From NCBI GenBank assembly GCA_023435025.1, contig JAEYSE010000056.1, positions 1 to 6,556 on the forward strand: 6,556 bases of DNA, written 5' to 3'. Positions 6,301 to 6,556 of this stretch are shown one piece after another. The position numbers and the translations under genes are program-made. Each line of letters opens with the position of its first letter. Within the stretch, counting starts at the first letter, position 1. The stretch comes from Bacillota bacterium. GTDB lineage: Bacteria > Bacillota > Clostridia > Christensenellales > CAG-138. The notes under the pieces were generated by a model, which searched no databases, was not told the origin of the DNA, and saw only the letters and a program-made list of their open reading frames with translations.

Positions 6301-6407
6301 CCGCAGCGGCTTGCGGTGCGGCAGTGTGGAGACCTGCCGTAATGCCGCCGTGATACTACGCACGGCGGCGAGGCGGACAGTAGCAGAGGCTGTGTCCGTC
6401 AGAGCCG
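6301..6407 (+). ncRNA. Structured leader element: three hairpins closed by a long-range helix
   Basis: Pairings visible by eye are as follows. P2 is CGGCAG 6319-6324 with CTGCCG 6334-6339. P3 is GCCGCCGTG 6344-6352 with CACGGCGGC 6361-6369 around an eight-base loop. P4 is GGCGGACA 6372-6379 with TGTCCGTC 6393-6400 (one G-U), with a small inner AGC/GCT helix at 6382-6391. CGGCT 6307-6311 can pair with AGCCG 6403-6407 to close all three into a four-way junction. CCGCA 6301-6305 can also pair with TGCGG 6312-6316; then the closing helix would use its loop, forming a pseudoknot. The closing strand ends six bases before the ATPase ATG. The element could be a cis-regulatory RNA, or a structured repeat inserted between a Shine-Dalgarno sequence and its start codon. 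I do not match it to a riboswitch class that I know. Confidence 0.5.
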
Positions 6408-6413
6408 GGCAAC

Positions 6414-6556
6414 ATGGCAAACGTCACACTCAAGAACATCAAGAAGGTCTACGACAAGAACGTGGTTGCGGTACAGGAGTTCTCTCTTGATATCGCGGAC
6501 AAGGAGTTTGTGGTACTGGTCGGGCCCTCCGGCTGCGGCAAATCCACAACGCTTCG
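6414..6556 (+). CDS. ugpC: ABC sugar importer ATP-binding protein (UgpC/MsmX/MalK type), N-terminus only
   Basis: The first 47 codons of an ABC ATPase are present: MANVTLKNIKKVYD at the start, then the Walker A motif GPSGCGKST at residues 37-45 with K43 as the nucleotide-binding lysine. The opening strand and the DKEFVVLVGPSGCGKST run are typical of the CUT1-family carbohydrate importer ATPases (MalK, MsmX, UgpC). These drive membrane permeases from the cytosolic face and often carry a C-terminal regulatory domain, which lies beyond the window. ATG 6414 is chosen because the next in-frame upstream codons reach a TAG at 6381 with no other start, but the bases ahead of it (AGCCGGGCAAC) give no clear Shine-Dalgarno site. 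Its place after cbp fits uptake of the sugar that cbp splits, although such ATPases commonly serve many importers. Assignment among UgpC, MsmX and MalK is not possible from this fragment. Confidence 0.9.
   Translation, partial: MANVTLKNIKKVYDKNVVAVQEFSLDIADKEFVVLVGPSGCGKSTTL

Larger units (their letters stand above)
5995..6413 (+). other. Long intergenic leader between cbp and the ATPase gene
   Basis: This 419-base stretch has no full-length gene and no convincing terminator for cbp. It holds a candidate promoter (6022-6050), an inverted repeat TATTCT/AGAATA (6045-6065) overlapping its -10, and a perfect ten-base palindrome TAGAATTCTA (6116-6125). A pyrimidine tract AGCCTCCCCTCC lies at 6072-6083. 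Next come a small ORF with a ribosome site (6182-6281), a direct repeat ACGGGTTTAC (6217-6226, 6243-6252), a strong Shine-Dalgarno sequence (6283-6290) and a multi-hairpin fold (6301-6407). The packing of regulatory-looking elements suggests post-transcriptional control of the downstream ATPase gene, but none of it is proven. Confidence 0.6.

Noticed and set aside
6164..6490. Plus-strand ORF of 108 residues overlapping the ATPase start
   Set aside because: Out of frame with the clear ATPase sequence, starts at GTG without a ribosome site, and crosses the structured RNA.

Overview
The window reads as a chromosomal segment from a Gram-positive anaerobe of the Clostridia type with moderately high GC. 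The grounds are consensus sigma-A promoters, strong AGGAG-type ribosome sites, a T-box leader (a device typical of Firmicutes), and a GH94 cellobiose phosphorylase whose closest remembered relatives are clostridial. This placement is inference from gene content; no rRNA or other taxonomic marker is present.

Layout, left to right. (1) Positions 1-1250, minus strand: a radical SAM/SPASM protein that runs off the left edge, starting at a GTG. A candidate minus-strand promoter lies at 1325-1353, and the divergent gap (1251-1443) holds nothing else I can support. (2) Positions 1444-1789, plus strand: a near-consensus promoter and a complete tryptophan T-box leader with a UGG specifier, a UGGC tRNA-end-binding bulge and a terminator. 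(3) Positions 1790-3169: a TrpB2-type tryptophan synthase beta chain controlled by that T-box, closed by a strong terminator at 3195-3223. (4) Positions 3224-3573: an intergenic region with three related TACGC(G)CAAC-like sites, a promoter at 3446-3474 and the ribosome site that fixes the next start. (5) Positions 3574-5994: a complete cellobiose phosphorylase of 806 residues. (6) Positions 5995-6413: a 419-base non-coding or leader region with a candidate promoter, a possible 28-residue leader ORF, a strong Shine-Dalgarno sequence stranded 123 bases from the next start codon, and between them a compact fold of three hairpins closed by a long-range helix. (7) Positions 6414-6556: the first 47 codons of a UgpC/MsmX/MalK-type sugar-importer ATPase, cut by the right edge.

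How the parts may work together. The trpB unit is an independent transcription unit that responds to charging of tRNA-Trp; no trpA or other trp gene is visible, so the enzyme may salvage indole or pair with trp genes elsewhere. The last two genes fit sugar use: an ABC importer powered by the UgpC-like ATPase would bring in beta-glucosides or cello-oligosaccharides, and the phosphorylase would split cytosolic cellobiose with phosphate into glucose 1-phosphate and glucose, saving ATP. Pairing these two genes functionally is inference, since such ATPases often serve several importers.

The least explained and most interesting part is the leader at about 6050-6413. I see no complete new multi-gene system in this window. 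The radical SAM protein has no recognisable substrate peptide beside it here.
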